From Candolleomyces eurysporus (lineage: Eukaryota > Basidiomycota > Agaricomycetes > Agaricales > Psathyrellaceae): a stretch of DNA of 21,828 bases. Where the stretch lies: NCBI GenBank assembly GCA_027579435.1, contig JANBPK010001346.1, positions 1 through 21,828 of the forward strand, read 5' to 3'. A program made the translations under genes and the position numbers. A model generated the notes under the pieces. The model worked only from the letters and a program-made list of their open reading frames with translations. It searched no databases and was not told the origin of the DNA. Shown here piece by piece: positions 20,201-21,828 of this stretch (position 1 is its first letter; every line of letters starts with the position of its first letter).

Positions 20201-20867
20201 TTTGATTGGGAATTCCTTAAGATCCGAATGTATTTTCTCAAAGGGGTGCCTTGCTCTAGAAGAGCTTGGAGAGAAAGATGCTGACATCATCTTTCCCTCG
20301 GCACACCCGGAACAAAGTCCCGGTTCCTTTGGAATATTCAGATTCTTTGGGAAATTCTTAGTGAATTTAGAAGCTTTCCTGAGAACATCTACTGAGGGAT
20401 GTCCCAGTTGTTGATGCCAAGTTTCATACTTAGCAACATATACAACGGTGTGAGCATTGAACTGATCAACTGGGTTAGAGTTGACCGGTACGGTCCTGTA
20501 AACGGTCCACCCATGAGAATATGGCTTAGCCTCCAAACTTAATTGGTTATTCTCATCAAAGAGAGTGATAGTGGATTGATCTCCAACCATCGTATGACCG
20601 TTCTGTAGGAACCATCCTAGCGACAAGANGTTTTTCCTTGAAGCTGGACACATGAAACACGGGATAGAGGCGAATGACCTTTCTTACATCACTGATATAG
20701 AAAGCTAGGAATGAAGTCCCTTTGCCTTCTATTGCGATAGACTGGGTAGCAGTTGTTACCCCTTTTCCTTCGATTACTTGATAATTGACAAGGTCTTGTC
20801 TATCGTTAGTGAAGTGTTGACTCGCCCCTGGGTCTAGGATCCAACCCTTAATTCCCTTTTCCCAACT
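17234..20867 (-). pseudogene. Copia pol: protease, integrase, reverse transcriptase, RNase H (broken)
   Basis: Protease site: WILDPGASQHFT, with Asp-Pro-Gly at 20826-20834 where Asp-Ser/Thr-Gly is usual. After a frame slip near 20640-20656 the zinc finger reads WHQQLGHPS..CSGC. Integrase: HSDLKEFP, TDFGGEYKS and PQQNGRAE, the D-D-E triad. Then YLGYRKGVKGF and a long hydrophilic spacer. Reverse transcriptase: WVFDIKSD, SPVVRYESVR, DVKTAFLYGKLDEEIYM, QAIYGLKQAAHAWW, and IADVDNIIFFG in the YVDD region. RNase H: ESYTDADYAQ, SSTEAEYMAL, IDNQGAI and KHIEVRYH, ending GLVFH at 17237. Four in-frame TGA codons interrupt it: 20096-20098, 19925-19927, 18113-18115 and 17855-17857. Apart from these stops the frame is continuous from 20653 to 17234, so decay is by point mutation. 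It is not functional as read. Confidence 0.9.
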
Positions 20868-21422
20868 ATTTCCCGTGCGCAAGACCAAGTATTCTATTTC
20901 AGCACTTGTACAGGCAAAGAATACATTACTACTACAGAGGGCTTTAGATACCGCTGTAGAGTGTTGCGTTAATGATAGTTTGGAAAGAGGAAAGGAAGAA
21001 TCATACCTTCCCATGATTGATTCCTCACTGCAATCTTGACGATACTGGATCTCATCATATGTGAAAGTCCCTGCCGGTATCTTCATCGTTTCGATGAACA
21101 TATTACTGGCATCCAACCACAGCCACTTATACCCCTTTCGAGGTTCGGTGAGTGGTTTGGAACCAAAGTCCAGGTAAAGACCAGTACTTCGGTAGACTGT
21201 TACATACTCCTTAAGCTTCTTAAAGCTTCCGGGTGCATCACCATTGACATTGTCAATGATCTCACAATATCCATCAGGGCAAAACCAAATGGTTTTACCC
21301 TTATGGAGACCACGTTTGTGGTCGTCCCAGAAGGAGTTGAGATCTCCCGTTGAAGTGATCGTGAACGGCAAGACTACTAACACACACAACCTAACACCCA
21401 CACCAACTCTAAGTCGAGCCAT
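20868..21422 (-). CDS. ORF upstream of and in frame with the Copia protease, signal-peptide-like start
   Basis: The ATG at 21422-21420 begins MARLRVGVGV followed by a hydrophobic stretch (LCVLVVLPFTIT), a plausible secretion signal. Then come DLNSFWDDHK, TIWFCPDGYCEIIDN, GSFKKLKEYVTVYRSTGLYL and GYKWLWLDASNMFIE, running without a stop into SSNVFFACTSAEIEYLV and the protease. Copia elements normally have Gag here, with a CCHC zinc knuckle shortly before the protease; none is visible. The origin is unknown: a divergent Gag, a captured host exon, or a host gene into which a 5'-truncated element inserted. The frame also stays open upstream to about 21548. The annotation of a real start is tentative. 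Confidence 0.4.
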
Positions 21423-21828
21423 GCGAGGTAAGCAGTATGTATAGACCTTTGTAGTCGTGCTGCACCAAATCGGGGGNTGCGAGTATGGGGGGNTAGTGTA
21501 GAGTATTAAGAATTTACTAATTCTCTCTCTTGTGCACACCAATTCCAAGTAATCGAGGAGTACTCGATGATCACACAGTTAACCCTAAGGTTACTTCTTT
21601 ATAGCTTTGGTCTTTCCTTTACTTAGTATCACGCCACGCAAGATAAAAGTCACAAATCCAGTCGATTGCAAACGCAAAGTAAAAACAAATAAAACAGCAG
21701 TAATTCTCTGGGGAAAAACTATGCTAAAAGAGTCCAATATATATACTATCTGGAGCCGCGCGATCACCGGAGCATGGTAAATACATCAGTAAACCTAAAC
21801 TTTAAATTTCAGCTTTTTGTCACTTTTA
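21423..21828. other. Flank of the Copia element, no LTR or gene recognised
   Basis: Comparison by eye with the LTR at 16834-17184 shows no shared stretch. Two Ns (21478, 21493) lie at G-runs. TATATATA on the minus strand near 21738-21746 could be a TATA box for the ORF starting at 21422. No coding region is supported. Confidence 0.4.

Larger units (their letters stand above)
16834..21422 (-). mobile_element. Ty1/Copia-type LTR retrotransposon, decayed, 5' end not seen
   Basis: Domain order on the minus strand is protease, GAG-pre-integrase zinc finger, integrase, reverse transcriptase, RNase H, polypurine tract, 3' LTR. Integrase before reverse transcriptase is the Copia (Pseudoviridae) order, as opposed to Gypsy. 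The right boundary is given as the ATG of the upstream ORF because no second LTR, primer-binding site or target-site duplicate was found between 21422 and the window end. The bases just outside the 3' LTR are GAGTA (16829-16833), which would be one half of a 5-bp target duplication. Confidence 0.85.

Noticed and set aside
21423..21828. Possible 5' LTR of the Copia element
   Set aside because: No stretch matches the LTR at 16834-17184, and there is no primer-binding site or TG..CA boundary in the right place.
1..21828. CRISPR array, rRNA or prokaryotic operon
   Set aside because: No regularly spaced short repeats or rRNA signatures were seen, and spliceosomal introns throughout show a eukaryotic nuclear origin.

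Overview
This window looks like part of a filamentous basidiomycete genome, most likely an agaricomycete. The evidence is its many 50-75 nt GT-AG introns, a helical-NACHT-WD40 NLR gene, tandem WSC domains, a decayed Ty1/Copia retrotransposon and several decayed copies of one intron-rich gene family. No prokaryotic features (operons, Shine-Dalgarno sites, CRISPR) are visible.

Layout from left to right. Bases 1-679 hold the 3' end of an otubain-type deubiquitinase gene (+). Two broken minus-strand copies (D and A) of an unnamed gene family lie at about 1.25-3.63 kb. A well-preserved gene for the alternative (rotenone-insensitive, type II) mitochondrial NADH dehydrogenase runs from 3861 to 6096 (+), with seven clear introns and two local frame breaks at homopolymers. 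About 1.1 kb without a recognisable gene follows. A minus-strand NLR/STAND gene covers 7227-10607: helical N-terminal region, NACHT NTPase, linker, then only two complete WD40 repeats. Its central 1.7 kb is peppered with N. In the conserved motifs these Ns fall mainly at third codon positions, which suggests collapsed paralogues or haplotypes.

From 10.96 to 13.4 kb lie an unidentified decayed minus-strand gene and a third family copy (B). A decayed tandem-WSC cell-surface protein gene (+) follows at about 13.8-14.9 kb. A probable RNase P/MRP subunit of the Rpp14/Pop5 type (+) with one clean intron is at 15.35-15.8 kb. A fourth family copy (C) stops where a Copia LTR begins (16834).

The right quarter is a minus-strand Copia element: 3' LTR, polypurine tract, RNase H, reverse transcriptase, integrase and protease. 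It carries four in-frame TGA stops, one frameshift and altered catalytic motifs. Upstream of the protease, in the same frame, is an ORF with a signal-peptide-like start and no recognisable Gag zinc knuckle. No second LTR is visible before the window ends.

The genes do not form a pathway. The picture is a few conserved housekeeping genes (NADH dehydrogenase, otubain, Rpp14) in repeat-rich accessory DNA with an NLR, a decayed surface protein and transposon debris. Exon structures were read by eye from splice sites and frame continuity.
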